Source: Parvibium lacunae
GTDB taxonomy: Bacteria; Pseudomonadota; Gammaproteobacteria; Burkholderiales; Burkholderiaceae_D
Reading direction: 5' to 3'
DNA: 64,000 bases
NCBI RefSeq assembly: GCF_003335215.1
Contig: NZ_QPGB01000003.1
Coordinates: forward strand, 124,001 to 188,000
Positions 54,814-64,000 of this stretch are shown here, piece after piece (position 1 is the stretch's first letter; every line of letters starts with the position of its first letter). The position numbers and the translations under genes are program-made. The notes beneath the pieces are model-generated. The model saw only the letters and a list, made by a program, of their open reading frames with translations. It made no database searches and was not told the DNA's origin.

Positions 54814-56174
54814 CACCCAATACCATTCCCATCCTTTACGTAGAAGATGACGATGCCATCCGGCTCAGTTTGACGCAAACCTTCAGCCTCGCCGCCTTGC
54901 CTGTCACGGCTTGCCGTTCGGCTGAAGAAGCCCTCCGCCATTGCCAACAGGGCTGGCCAGGCATTGTAATTAGTGATGTCCAGTTACCCAATATGAGTGG
55001 CCTCAGCTTGTTAGAAAAACTGCGCCAATTGGCACCCGAATGTCCAGTCATTCTGGTCACAGGGCATGGGGACATTGACATGGCCGTTCAAGCGATGCGG
55101 GCGGGTGCCTATGATTTTATTGAAAAGCCGTTTGAGCCTGAGCGCTTGCTGGAGGTCGCCCGCCGCGCACAAGAAAAACGCCAGCTGCAACACACCATCA
55201 ACCATTTACAAGAACAGCTACAAGCCCATAGCCAACCCGATCTCGATCACCTCCTGCTCGGACAATCAGCTGCGATTGTCAGACTGCGACAACAAATTCG
55301 TCAGCTTGCCAATACCCCCACCGATGTCATGATCGTCGGGGAAACCGGCACAGGCAAAGAACTGGTGGCCCGTTGCTTACATGACTATGGCGCGCGCAAA
55401 CAGCAACATTTTGTGGCACTGAATTGTGGGGGCATCCCCGACTCCCTACTCGAGAGTGAGTTGTTTGGACATGAAGCTGGGGCCTTCACCACCGCCAATA
55501 AACGCCGAATCGGGCAAATTGAATACGCACACCGTGGCACCTTATTTTTAGATGAGATAGAAAGTATGCCGCTGGGGGTACAAATAAAATTTTTACGTGT
55601 GCTGCAAGAACGCCGCATTCAGCGCTTAGGGGCCAATCAGGAAATTGCGGTTGATATACGCGTGATCGCTGCCAGCAAGGTTGATCTATTGAAACTTAGC
55701 CAGCAACAACAGTTTCGTAACGACCTGTATTATCGGCTGCATGTTGCCGTATTAAGTCTGCCTGCACTCCGCGAACGGCGCACAGATATTCCGGTCTTGT
55801 TTGAAGCCTTCGTACTACAAGCAGCCGCGCGCCTCAACCGCCCGCCGCCCACGATCACCAATTTACACCTGCATGAACTCCTCGCGCATGATTGGCCAGG
55901 AAATGTGCGGGAGCTAAAGAATGTTGCCGAACGCTTTGTACTGGGCATGCATCACAGCAGTGGCAGTCTCTTAAAAGAAGAAGAAATGCCACCCCTAACG
56001 CTTGTCCAGCAGGTTGAACAGGTTGAAAAAACACTGATCGAGCAAATGCTCAAGCAACATCATGGGCGCACACAAAAAGTCTATGAAGCCCTGGGGATTG
56101 GCAAAAAAACCCTTTACGACAAAATTCATAAATACGGCATCACCCTAGCGCACTATCGCGATCCAGAAGAATAA
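54810..56174 (+). CDS. dctD: DctD-like sigma-54-dependent response regulator
   Basis: Partner of the sensor above. The 454-residue product has a receiver (ILYVEDDDAIR; phospho-acceptor Asp near residue 55 in ISDVQLPN), an AAA+ domain with Walker A GETGTGKEL near 176 and Walker B GTLFLDEIESMP, and a C-terminal Fis-type HTH (KVYEALGIGKKTLYDKI). The sigma-54 contact loop reads GAFTTA near residue 223 instead of the usual GAFTGA. All other catalytic motifs look intact. The name DctD is by architecture; AauR is possible. Confidence 0.82.
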   Translation: MTPNTIPILYVEDDDAIRLSLTQTFSLAALPVTACRSAEEALRHCQQGWPGIVISDVQLPNMSGLSLLEKLRQLAPECPVILVTGHGDIDMAVQAMRAGAYDFIEKPFEPERLLEVARRAQEKRQLQHTINHLQEQLQAHSQPDLDHLLLGQSAAIVRLRQQIRQLANTPTDVMIVGETGTGKELVARCLHDYGARKQQHFVALNCGGIPDSLLESELFGHEAGAFTTANKRRIGQIEYAHRGTLFLDEIESMPLGVQIKFLRVLQERRIQRLGANQEIAVDIRVIAASKVDLLKLSQQQQFRNDLYYRLHVAVLSLPALRERRTDIPVLFEAFVLQAAARLNRPPPTITNLHLHELLAHDWPGNVRELKNVAERFVLGMHHSSGSLLKEEEMPPLTLVQQVEQVEKTLIEQMLKQHHGRTQKVYEALGIGKKTLYDKIHKYGITLAHYRDPEE

Positions 56175-56181
56175 GCCACAC

Positions 56182-57216
56182 TTATTCGTAGTCGTGCGGG
56201 TTTGCTGAATCAGTCGGCTGCGCAATCACCCGTTGCAAGCGCGGGCTCATGGGTAAATTAAGGTTAAAGTCGGTGCCTGGCTCGGCGGCCAAATTACCAC
56301 TCGCACTCCCCACCTGTATCGGTTGCATAAACCACTTGTTATAAATGTGTTGTTGTTTTCCGCTCGCAAATAACGTCACCAATGCAGCATCGACCGCCTG
56401 TTTAAACCCTTTATCTTGACGATTCAACATAATGCCGTATGGCTCAACCGAAAAGGCTTGCGTCGAAATGACATAAGCGTCGGTACGTTTCGCACTGCGA
56501 ATGAAACTCCGTAACAACACATCATCCATCAAATAGGCCCTGGCGCGGCCCATATCAAGAATCTGAAATGAATCCGTATCATCGCGACCAGCAATGATCG
56601 TCATGTCGAGCTGCTGAGTTTGATTCAGCTCACTCAACTGCCGCATGCTGGTTGTCCCCACTGTAGAGACCACGACCTGCCCCCGCAATTGCGTGATTTG
56701 CTGAATATTATCCTGCCGCCGTGAGGCCAAACGGGTTTCGGCGAGGAAGATGGTTTTAGAAAACGCCACGGTTCGCTGGCGCTCTTGTGTGTTTGTGGTT
56801 ACCCCACACTCCATGTCAACTAACCCACTGGCAACTTGCGGAATCCGGGTTGCTGACGTCACAGCAACAAACTTGATGGTGAGCCCTGGGCGCTGTAACC
56901 ATTCGCGTAATAAACCCACAACCCCTTGACATAATTCAATTGAATACCCGGCTGGCTGACGCTGCGCATTTAAAAATGAAAACGGAATCGAGCTTTCGCG
57001 ATACCCCACCACCAAGACCTGGGTTGACCGTGCCCGCCGCAACGTGGGTGAAGTTTCAAGCCACTCCGCCCATCCGGCTGGTGGCGGCGTGATGGTAGGG
57101 GTTGCTGCGCTACCCGCAGGCCGCTCGCGGCCGGACTGGGCCATAGCATATGAACAGAAAAATAATAGAACGCTGATCAAGCTAAGCTTGTACAAAAGGC
57201 ACAAGGTGACACTCAT
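56182..57216 (-). CDS. Periplasmic amino-acid binding protein, GltI-type
   Basis: Solute-binding protein, family 3, probably for glutamate/aspartate or a similar ligand. The 344-residue product has a signal peptide (LSLISVLLFFCSYAMAQ), an Ala/Pro-rich linker, and the SBP core: VLVVGYRESSIPFSFLN, VDMECGVTTNTQERQRTVAFS and RGQVVVSTVGTTSMRQL. The start at 57216 is chosen because it gives a normal signal peptide; an in-frame ATG at 57294 would overlap the next gene. The permease and ATPase genes of an ABC importer are not adjacent, so it may work with a system elsewhere or as a sensor co-receptor for the neighbouring kinase. Confidence 0.82.
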   Translation of the reverse strand: MSVTLCLLYKLSLISVLLFFCSYAMAQSGRERPAGSAATPTITPPPAGWAEWLETSPTLRRARSTQVLVVGYRESSIPFSFLNAQRQPAGYSIELCQGVVGLLREWLQRPGLTIKFVAVTSATRIPQVASGLVDMECGVTTNTQERQRTVAFSKTIFLAETRLASRRQDNIQQITQLRGQVVVSTVGTTSMRQLSELNQTQQLDMTIIAGRDDTDSFQILDMGRARAYLMDDVLLRSFIRSAKRTDAYVISTQAFSVEPYGIMLNRQDKGFKQAVDAALVTLFASGKQQHIYNKWFMQPIQVGSASGNLAAEPGTDFNLNLPMSPRLQRVIAQPTDSANPHDYE

Positions 57217-57281
57217 ACGCCCACACCATCGTATCAGGCCTGACAGGCTTGGCAACGCCCTCAACAGGCGTCGATCATAGA

Positions 57282-57722
57282 TTAAGCAGTCCATGGGCGA
57301 TACACCGCGGCGAAACGTATTTGCTCCGTAATGCCATAATCATTGGGCGCGTACTGCATCACCCAATCGCCCGCCTGGCCCTGCAACACATCCCCACCTT
57401 CACAGCGCGCTAGGCTAAAAGGCGCATTCATTTGCTTAGCCCACACCGGCACTGGGTGGTTCTGGTAATCACCCTCTACGCCATGCTCAACGGATAGCGG
57501 AAAATACTTCGCATCAAACCGATCACGCGACACCACCCAGGTATTCACCTGCCCACCCGCGTGGCTGGTCAAGATGGCATCCCCCACTGCATAGCGATTC
57601 GCCCCTTCCAAGCTCATCAACGCACCGGGAGCTTTGGCAAATACCACCTGCACCACCTCTTGTTTCACGTAGCGGCGGGCGGCAGGGTCAGATTCAAGCA
57701 AAAGACTATTCAGAAAAAGCAT
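57282..57722 (-). CDS. PGDYG-domain protein
   Basis: Small protein of unknown function. The 146-residue product has the family features: VVQVVFAKAPGALMSLEGANRY, GQVNTWVVSRDRF, and YAPNDYGI near the end, which corresponds to the PGDYG motif with Asn for Gly. There is no signal peptide. It lies between the aminotransferase (16 bases away) and the binding-protein gene on the same strand and may be co-transcribed with the aminotransferase. Confidence 0.7.
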   Translation of the reverse strand: MLFLNSLLLESDPAARRYVKQEVVQVVFAKAPGALMSLEGANRYAVGDAILTSHAGGQVNTWVVSRDRFDAKYFPLSVEHGVEGDYQNHPVPVWAKQMNAPFSLARCEGGDVLQGQAGDWVMQYAPNDYGITEQIRFAAVYRPWTA

Positions 57723-57738
57723 TTCTCATCTTAAAAAA

Positions 57739-58926
57739 TTAACGCATAGCTAAATGTTTTTGTAACCTTCCCACCGCCTCTTGCAATCTCGGCAGCGCGG
57801 TCGCAAACGAAATCCGCACATAGCGTTCGGGGGCAGCGAAACCAAAGTCTTTACCGGGCACCATGCATACACCCGTGGCGCGCAGCACATCCATGACAAA
57901 TTGCTCACTATTGGATGACAGGGCAGAGCAATCGGCATACACATAAAACGCGCCATCGGGCTGTACCGGTATTTTTAGGCCCAGGGCTTCGAGCGCGGGC
58001 ACGAGGTAGTCGCGCCGTTCTTTAAACGCTTGCCGACGTTCTTCAAACAAGGCCAAACTCTCTGGGGCAAAGCACGCCAGTGCGGCGGCTTGTGCGGGTG
58101 CCGGTGGGCAAATAAATAAATTCTGCGCGAGTTTTTCTACCGCAGGCACCAGTGCCTGTGGCAGCACCAGCCAGCCGAGCCGCCAGCCCGTCATGTTGAA
58201 GTATTTAGAAAAGCTGTTGACGACAATCACATCCTCACCCAAGTGCAGCGCGGTATGGGGGGCGTGGTCGTAGACGAGGCCGCCGTAAATTTCATCCACT
58301 ATCGTAAAGCCGCCTTTACTGCGAACGACCTCGACCATGCGTGCCAATTCATCGGGCGCAATGCTGGTGCCCGTGGGGTTGGACGGCGAGGCGAGTAAGA
58401 CGCCTTTGGTGTTGGCTTGCCAGTGCGCGGCGACATCGTGCGCAGTAAGTTGATAGCGTTGCTCTGGCCCACAGGGCACGAGCTGCGGCTTGCCCCCCGC
58501 CGCCACGACAAAATGGCGATTGCAGGGGTAGCATGGGTCGGGCATCAATACTTGGTCATCCGGATCAAGCAAGGCATTCAACACCAAGAGCAGGGCGGCA
58601 GACGCGCCAGCAGTGACAACGATACGTTCCGGCGCAATCGCTAGCTGATAGCGTGCTTGGTAAAACTGCGCAATGGCACGGCGCAAATCGGCGCGGCCGA
58701 GCGCGTTGGAATAGCGGAGCGCAGTGGCATCGCCCTGCCCGGCTTGCAGCAACGCCTGCTGTAGGGCTGTGACGACGGCTGGGGCGGCGGTAAAGTCTGG
58801 CTCACCCACGCTGAGGTGAATAATATCTTGCCCTTGTGTGGCGAGTTCGTCCGCCGCTTTCATGACTTCCATGACATGAAAGGGCGCGATTTGCTCCAGC
58901 TTTTTCGCTATCAATGAGTGGCTCAT
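57739..58926 (-). CDS. Class I/II pyridoxal-phosphate aminotransferase
   Basis: Cytoplasmic amino-acid aminotransferase of the AspC/AlaA type. The 395-residue product has VSVGEPDFTAAP near the start, VLLASPSNPTGTSI, DEIYGGLVYD, and SFSKYFNMTGWRLGW with the PLP Lys near residue 238. A C-terminal RISFATALPRLQEA supplies the substrate-carboxylate Arg. AAGGG precedes the ATG. The substrate cannot be told from sequence. Confidence 0.92.
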   Translation of the reverse strand: MSHSLIAKKLEQIAPFHVMEVMKAADELATQGQDIIHLSVGEPDFTAAPAVVTALQQALLQAGQGDATALRYSNALGRADLRRAIAQFYQARYQLAIAPERIVVTAGASAALLLVLNALLDPDDQVLMPDPCYPCNRHFVVAAGGKPQLVPCGPEQRYQLTAHDVAAHWQANTKGVLLASPSNPTGTSIAPDELARMVEVVRSKGGFTIVDEIYGGLVYDHAPHTALHLGEDVIVVNSFSKYFNMTGWRLGWLVLPQALVPAVEKLAQNLFICPPAPAQAAALACFAPESLALFEERRQAFKERRDYLVPALEALGLKIPVQPDGAFYVYADCSALSSNSEQFVMDVLRATGVCMVPGKDFGFAAPERYVRISFATALPRLQEAVGRLQKHLAMR

Positions 58927-59046
58927 TTCAGCCCTTAATCAGAAGTAGAACGAGGCGGTGACGAAGAGCACCGCAGATAGTACAAATAGTACAGCGAGGA
59001 GCGCATGAGGAAACCAACAAAGTTATACGATGATTAAGGTTTGAAA

Positions 59047-60969
59047 TCATTGGCCCCGCATGAAGAGTTTATCTAGTTGATTCAAACTCAACTGCACCCA
59101 CGTCGGGCGGCCATGATTGCATTGGTCGGCGCGCTCGGTGGCTTCCATTTGCCGCAGTAGTGCATTCATTTCTTCGAGTGTGAGACGACGATTAGCGCGA
59201 ACCGCGCCGTGGCACGCGAGCGTGGCCAATAGCTCGTGCTGATGCTCAGTCAGCAAGCGCGAACCGCCGTATTGCACAAGGTCGCGCAGCACCGCCCGCG
59301 CTAGGGTTTCGATATTGGCATCTTTTAATAAAGCGGGCACAGCCCGCACCGCGAGGGCGGTGGGCGAAATGGGGGCCAGATCAAACCCCAAGGCCTGCAA
59401 GGTGGTTTGATGCTCTTCACACGCGCCCACTTCTTTGGGGTCAGCGGTAAAGGTGACGGGGATAAGAAGCTGCTGCACCGGCAAAGTGTGCTGCTCAGTT
59501 TGCAGGGCATTTTTCAGGCGTTCGTACACAATCCGTTCATGGGCGGCATGCATATCCACCACCACCAAGCCCTGTGGGTTTTGCGCCAAGACAAAGACAC
59601 CATGCACCTGCCCCAAGGCATAGCCTAAGGGATGTTCGGAGGTGGCTGACAATGCCTGACTGGCGGCAGGCAACTCAAACAGCGCATCGGCACTGGGCGA
59701 GTTTATTTGGGACTGCGGCCCTGTACTGTCAGAGCGATTAGGGCTATCTGAAAATTTGCTTTCTGCTTGGCGCGTAAACAGCGCCAGATAATCTGCGGGC
59801 CGTTGCGCCACGCCGAGACTAGTTTGTTGCCAAGCGGGGGGGCTGTATGGCGTGGGGGTTGCTGCCGCTGGATTCAGCGCTACGCCATTTGTTTCTGGGG
59901 CTTGCGGTTTGGTGGCGCCCAGCGCTTGCTGAAGCGCATGAAATACAAACTGATGAATGCTGCGCGAATCGCGAAAACGTACTTCGGTTTTAGCGGGGTG
60001 AACATTCACATCAACCCCACGCGGATCGAGGCTGAGGTGCAGCACATACGCGGCTTGGCGGTCGCCATGCAAAACATCTTGATACGCCGCCCGCACCGCA
60101 TGCGTGAGCACCTTATCGCGCACGAAACGGCCATTGACATAGAAGAATTGCAAATCGGCCCGCGCCCGCGCGGCGGTGGGGTGCACTACGTAGCCAGTCA
60201 GCGCCAGATCATGCGCTTGTACCGCTACCGGGAGCATGTGCGGCATGAGTTCATCACCGACCACATGGCGAATACGCTGAGCGCGGATTTGCTCATGCGC
60301 ATTCGGTTCAGCCGCAGAACCTGTTGCAGCCGCTTGATTGAAATGCGCAGTGACCTTGCCGTTATGCATGAGCATGAAGCTGACTTGCGGATGCGCCAAG
60401 GCCAAGCGCTCGACCACGTCGCGGCAATGGCCGTATTCGGTTTGCTCGGATTTTAAAAACTTCCGTCGGGCCGGCGTGTTGTAGTACAGCTCTTGCACTT
60501 GGATGGTAGTGCCCACCGCCCCGGCTGCGGGTTGAATTTGCCAGGCACCGGCCAGGTTGGTGATTTGGCCGGCATGGCTGGCACTGGCGGGGCGACTGGT
60601 CAACGTGAATTGCGAGACCGAAGCAATCGCCGCGAGTGCTTCCCCCCGAAAACCAAGTGAGGCGACCGCTTCTAAATCTTCCAGTGTTTTGATTTTGCTG
60701 GTGGCGTGGCGGGCCACGGCCAGCGGCAACTGCTCTTCGGCAATACCACAGCCATTATCAGTGAGGGCAATCCGGCTGATGCCGCCACCATCGAGTTTGA
60801 TTTGTATCTGCGTCGCCCCCGCATCCAGTGCGTTTTCCAGCAGCTCTTTCACCACCGAAGCCGGGCGCTCCACCACCTCACCCGCCGCAATCTGGCTGAT
60901 GAGCGTATCGGGCAGCGCCTGAATAACTGGCAGGTTGGGCAGAAAACGGAAGGAAAAGGGTGTATTCAT
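59047..60969 (-). CDS. mutL: DNA mismatch repair protein MutL
   Basis: Matchmaker of methyl-directed mismatch repair. The 640-residue product has the GHKL ATPase domain: ISQIAAGEVVERPASVVKEL, ENALDAGATQI, DNGCGI, and HATSKIKTLEDLEAVASLGFRGEAL. A Ser/Pro-rich linker spans about residues 350-440. The C-terminal dimer domain ends LDKLFMRGQ. No endonuclease DQHA motif is present, consistent with a Dam/MutH-type MutL. It is divergent from the DedA gene. Confidence 0.96.
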   Translation of the reverse strand: MNTPFSFRFLPNLPVIQALPDTLISQIAAGEVVERPASVVKELLENALDAGATQIQIKLDGGGISRIALTDNGCGIAEEQLPLAVARHATSKIKTLEDLEAVASLGFRGEALAAIASVSQFTLTSRPASASHAGQITNLAGAWQIQPAAGAVGTTIQVQELYYNTPARRKFLKSEQTEYGHCRDVVERLALAHPQVSFMLMHNGKVTAHFNQAAATGSAAEPNAHEQIRAQRIRHVVGDELMPHMLPVAVQAHDLALTGYVVHPTAARARADLQFFYVNGRFVRDKVLTHAVRAAYQDVLHGDRQAAYVLHLSLDPRGVDVNVHPAKTEVRFRDSRSIHQFVFHALQQALGATKPQAPETNGVALNPAAATPTPYSPPAWQQTSLGVAQRPADYLALFTRQAESKFSDSPNRSDSTGPQSQINSPSADALFELPAASQALSATSEHPLGYALGQVHGVFVLAQNPQGLVVVDMHAAHERIVYERLKNALQTEQHTLPVQQLLIPVTFTADPKEVGACEEHQTTLQALGFDLAPISPTALAVRAVPALLKDANIETLARAVLRDLVQYGGSRLLTEHQHELLATLACHGAVRANRRLTLEEMNALLRQMEATERADQCNHGRPTWVQLSLNQLDKLFMRGQ

Positions 60970-61060
60970 CGTTTAATTATCCCATGCCTGCATGTTTAGC
61001 GAGGGCCAAGACCTCGGGTATCATGCGCGTCTGTTTATACCTGTCTTGTTAGGAGCGGCG

Positions 61061-61705
61061 GTGGATATTATCTTGAGTCTGGTTGATTTTATCTTGCACT
61101 TGGACAAACACCTGGATGCACTCATTGCGCAATATGGGATTTGGATTTATGGCATCTTGTTCGCCATTGTTTTTCTGGAAACAGGACTGGTTATCTTCCC
61201 TTTTCTGCCCGGTGATTCATTGCTGTTTGTAGCGGGCGCGTTCGCCGCACGAGGAGAGATGGATCTCTTTACGCTAATGGCCTTGCTGATCATCGCGGCG
61301 ATTACAGGTGACGCCTTGAATTATGCAATTGGCCGCCGCGTGGGACCCCAAGTGTTCCGCTGGGAACAATCTCGTTGGTTTAATAAAGCAGCGTTTGATA
61401 AAGCCCACGCTTTTTATGAGCGGCATGGCGGTAAAACCATCGTCATTGCCCGTTTTGTCCCGTTTATTCGTACCTTTGCCCCCTTTGTGGCGGGTGTAGC
61501 GCAGATGTCCTATCGCCAGTTTGCCTTCTTCAATATTACTGGGGCATTGTTATGGGTCATCTCTTTATGTGTAGCAGGCTATCTGTTTGGCAATGTGCCC
61601 CTCATTAAGAATAACCTTACCGTGGTCATTTTTAGCATTATTGGCTTATCGTTGCTGCCCTTGGTGATTGAGTTTGTGCGGGCCAAGTTCAAGCGCCCTC
61701 GCTAG
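61061..61705 (+). CDS. DedA-family membrane protein
   Basis: Inner-membrane protein of the DedA/VTT family; members are thought to move undecaprenyl phosphate or other lipids across the membrane. The 214-residue product has helices, the ETGLVIFPFLPGDSLLF motif, GDALNYAIGRRVG, and RFVPFIRTFAPFVAGVAQM, all standard. The start is GTG at 61061, chosen for the TAGGAG six bases upstream; an ATG at 60992 would add a hydrophilic leader of 23 residues. Confidence 0.88.
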   Translation: MDIILSLVDFILHLDKHLDALIAQYGIWIYGILFAIVFLETGLVIFPFLPGDSLLFVAGAFAARGEMDLFTLMALLIIAAITGDALNYAIGRRVGPQVFRWEQSRWFNKAAFDKAHAFYERHGGKTIVIARFVPFIRTFAPFVAGVAQMSYRQFAFFNITGALLWVISLCVAGYLFGNVPLIKNNLTVVIFSIIGLSLLPLVIEFVRAKFKRPR

Positions 61706-61872
61706 TTGGGTTGCTCTCTATCCCTTCAATGAATCACTTATGTTTCTGCTAGGTCTTATTGGGGCTTGCCCACCCTACCTCCTATAGGGTGGCGTGGGGC
61801 CGGAGCGGCATTGGCGACGGCTGCCTTATCGGCTCAGACGAGTCCATTAACTCGCTTGTTTTTACCAAGGCT

Positions 61873-61900
61873 CTTGAAATTCCCCACGCCCGCCCCTACA
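61873..61900 (+). promoter_or_regulatory. Sigma-32-type heat-shock promoter of groESL
   Basis: CTTGAAA (61873-61879), 13 bases, then CCCCTACA (61893-61900) match the -35 and -10 of sigma-32 promoters (CTTGAAA, 13-14 bases, CCCCATNT). The operator at 61902 follows directly. Confidence 0.75.
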
Positions 61901-61901
61901 A

Positions 61902-61928
61902 TTAGCACTCATTACCACCGAGTGCTAA
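61902..61928 (+). promoter_or_regulatory. CIRCE operator of HrcA
   Basis: TTAGCACTC, nine bases, then GAGTGCTAA, the perfect CIRCE element bound by the HrcA repressor. It overlaps the expected transcription start of groESL. hrcA is not in the window. Confidence 0.92.
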
Positions 61929-62045
61929 CAATATGTTTAAAGCATAGGCAGTTGGTGGTGTTTTAAGCCGCACTGCATGCTTGAAAAACCCAACATTGCG
62001 AGTGCACACTTTCATTATTAGCCTTGATTGATAAGGAGTTTATCC

Positions 62046-62336
62046 ATGAATCTGCGTCCTTTGCACGATCGCGTGATCGTCAAACGTTTGGACAACGAGC
62101 GTAAAACCGCGTCCGGTATCGTGATCCCTGATAGCGCCACCGAGAAGCCCGACCAAGGTGAAGTATTGGCAGTTGGCCCCGGTAAAAAAACCGAAGATGG
62201 CAAAGTATTGCCCGTTGACCTGAAGGTCGGTGACCGCGTGCTGTTTGGCAAATATGCTGGCCAAACCGTGAAAGTCGAGGGCGATGAGCTGCTCGTGATG
62301 CGCGAAGAAGACATTATGGCCGTGGTGCAAGCCTAA
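62046..62336 (+). CDS. groES: Co-chaperonin GroES
   Basis: Lid of the GroEL folding chamber. The 96-residue product begins [16 protein letters not shown] and has the mobile loop ([18 protein letters not shown]), the roof hairpin and the C-terminal [16 protein letters not shown]. The start is fixed by TAAGGAG seven bases upstream; an earlier TTG is not likely. groEL follows after 54 bases. Confidence 0.98.
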   Translation: MNLRPLHDRVIVKRLDNERKTASGIVIPDSATEKPDQGEVLAVGPGKKTEDGKVLPVDLKVGDRVLFGKYAGQTVKVEGDELLVMREEDIMAVVQA

Positions 62337-62375
62337 GTACCTTTTGTGTACCGGTATTTCCACGACATTAACTAA

Positions 62376-64000
<1,625 letters not shown>

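Noticed and set aside
59767-60456. 229-codon plus-strand frame inside mutL
   Set aside because: It lies fully within the conserved MutL ATPase region and shows no family or ribosome site.
61770-61792. CCACCCTA/TAGGGTGG hairpin after the DedA gene as terminator
   Set aside because: The 8-bp stem is real but there is no T run after it; not counted as a terminator.

Overview
The window is a stretch of chromosome from a Gram-negative bacterium, most probably a betaproteobacterium. The evidence is the CNP1-like protein, the PP0621-type protein beside pilS/pilR, the lysine/alanine-rich histone H1-like protein ending in WPFPTASRP, the yajC-secD-secF order after tgt, and class Ia nrdA/nrdB with long N-terminal extensions. 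I cannot name genus or species. Base composition is fairly even, except for one clearly AT-rich single-gene islet at about 19.37-20.02 kb. I see no tRNA, rRNA, CRISPR array, prophage or complete insertion sequence.

Layout. 0-6.1 kb (+): tgt (cut by the window start), yajC-secD-secF, a b561-type cytochrome and a YcgR-like PilZ protein. 6.1-17.8 kb (-): a MazG-like pyrophosphatase, a histone H1-like protein with five 66-bp repeats, nrdB, nrdA (NrdR-box candidates upstream), ampD, pilR, pilS, a PP0621-type protein and a CcsA-like membrane protein. 18-27 kb: ffh, the AT-rich islet, a lytic transglycosylase and proS (-), then rppH, CNP1-like, pilA with a sigma-54-type promoter, a TfpX/TfpZ-like pilin accessory gene and a BepA-like protease (+). 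27-33.7 kb (-): a very large secreted protein with three CxxCH haem motifs, a Pro/Tyr-rich small protein and ettA. 33.8-39.3 kb (+): SIMPL protein, DsbA-like protein, a YjbE/YjbH-like pair, a MORN-repeat protein and mtgA. 39.3-45.6 kb (-): a PII-like protein with a czcA/czcB/czcC-type metal efflux pump. 45.9-50.4 kb: mgtE, ubiD and a second transglycosylase gene behind a long, highly structured leader. 50.4-58.9 kb: phoD, a small unknown gene, a DctB/DctD-like (or AauS/AauR-like) two-component pair, an amino-acid binding protein, a PGDYG protein and an aminotransferase. 59-64 kb: mutL, a DedA protein, and groES-groEL (groEL cut by the window end) with both a sigma-32-type promoter and a perfect CIRCE operator.

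How it fits together. Two NtrC-family activators (PilR and the DctD-like protein) are encoded here, and each can be paired with a sigma-54-type promoter in the window: one before pilA, and one reading from the dctB side toward the small unknown gene and phoD. The second promoter has a consensus-matching IHF site and a possible enhancer in the right order. The features most worth a second look are this promoter and its unknown gene, the roughly 570-nt structured leader at 48.96-49.53 kb, the three-haem giant protein, the islet after ffh, and the YjbE/YjbH pair split by a strong terminator.
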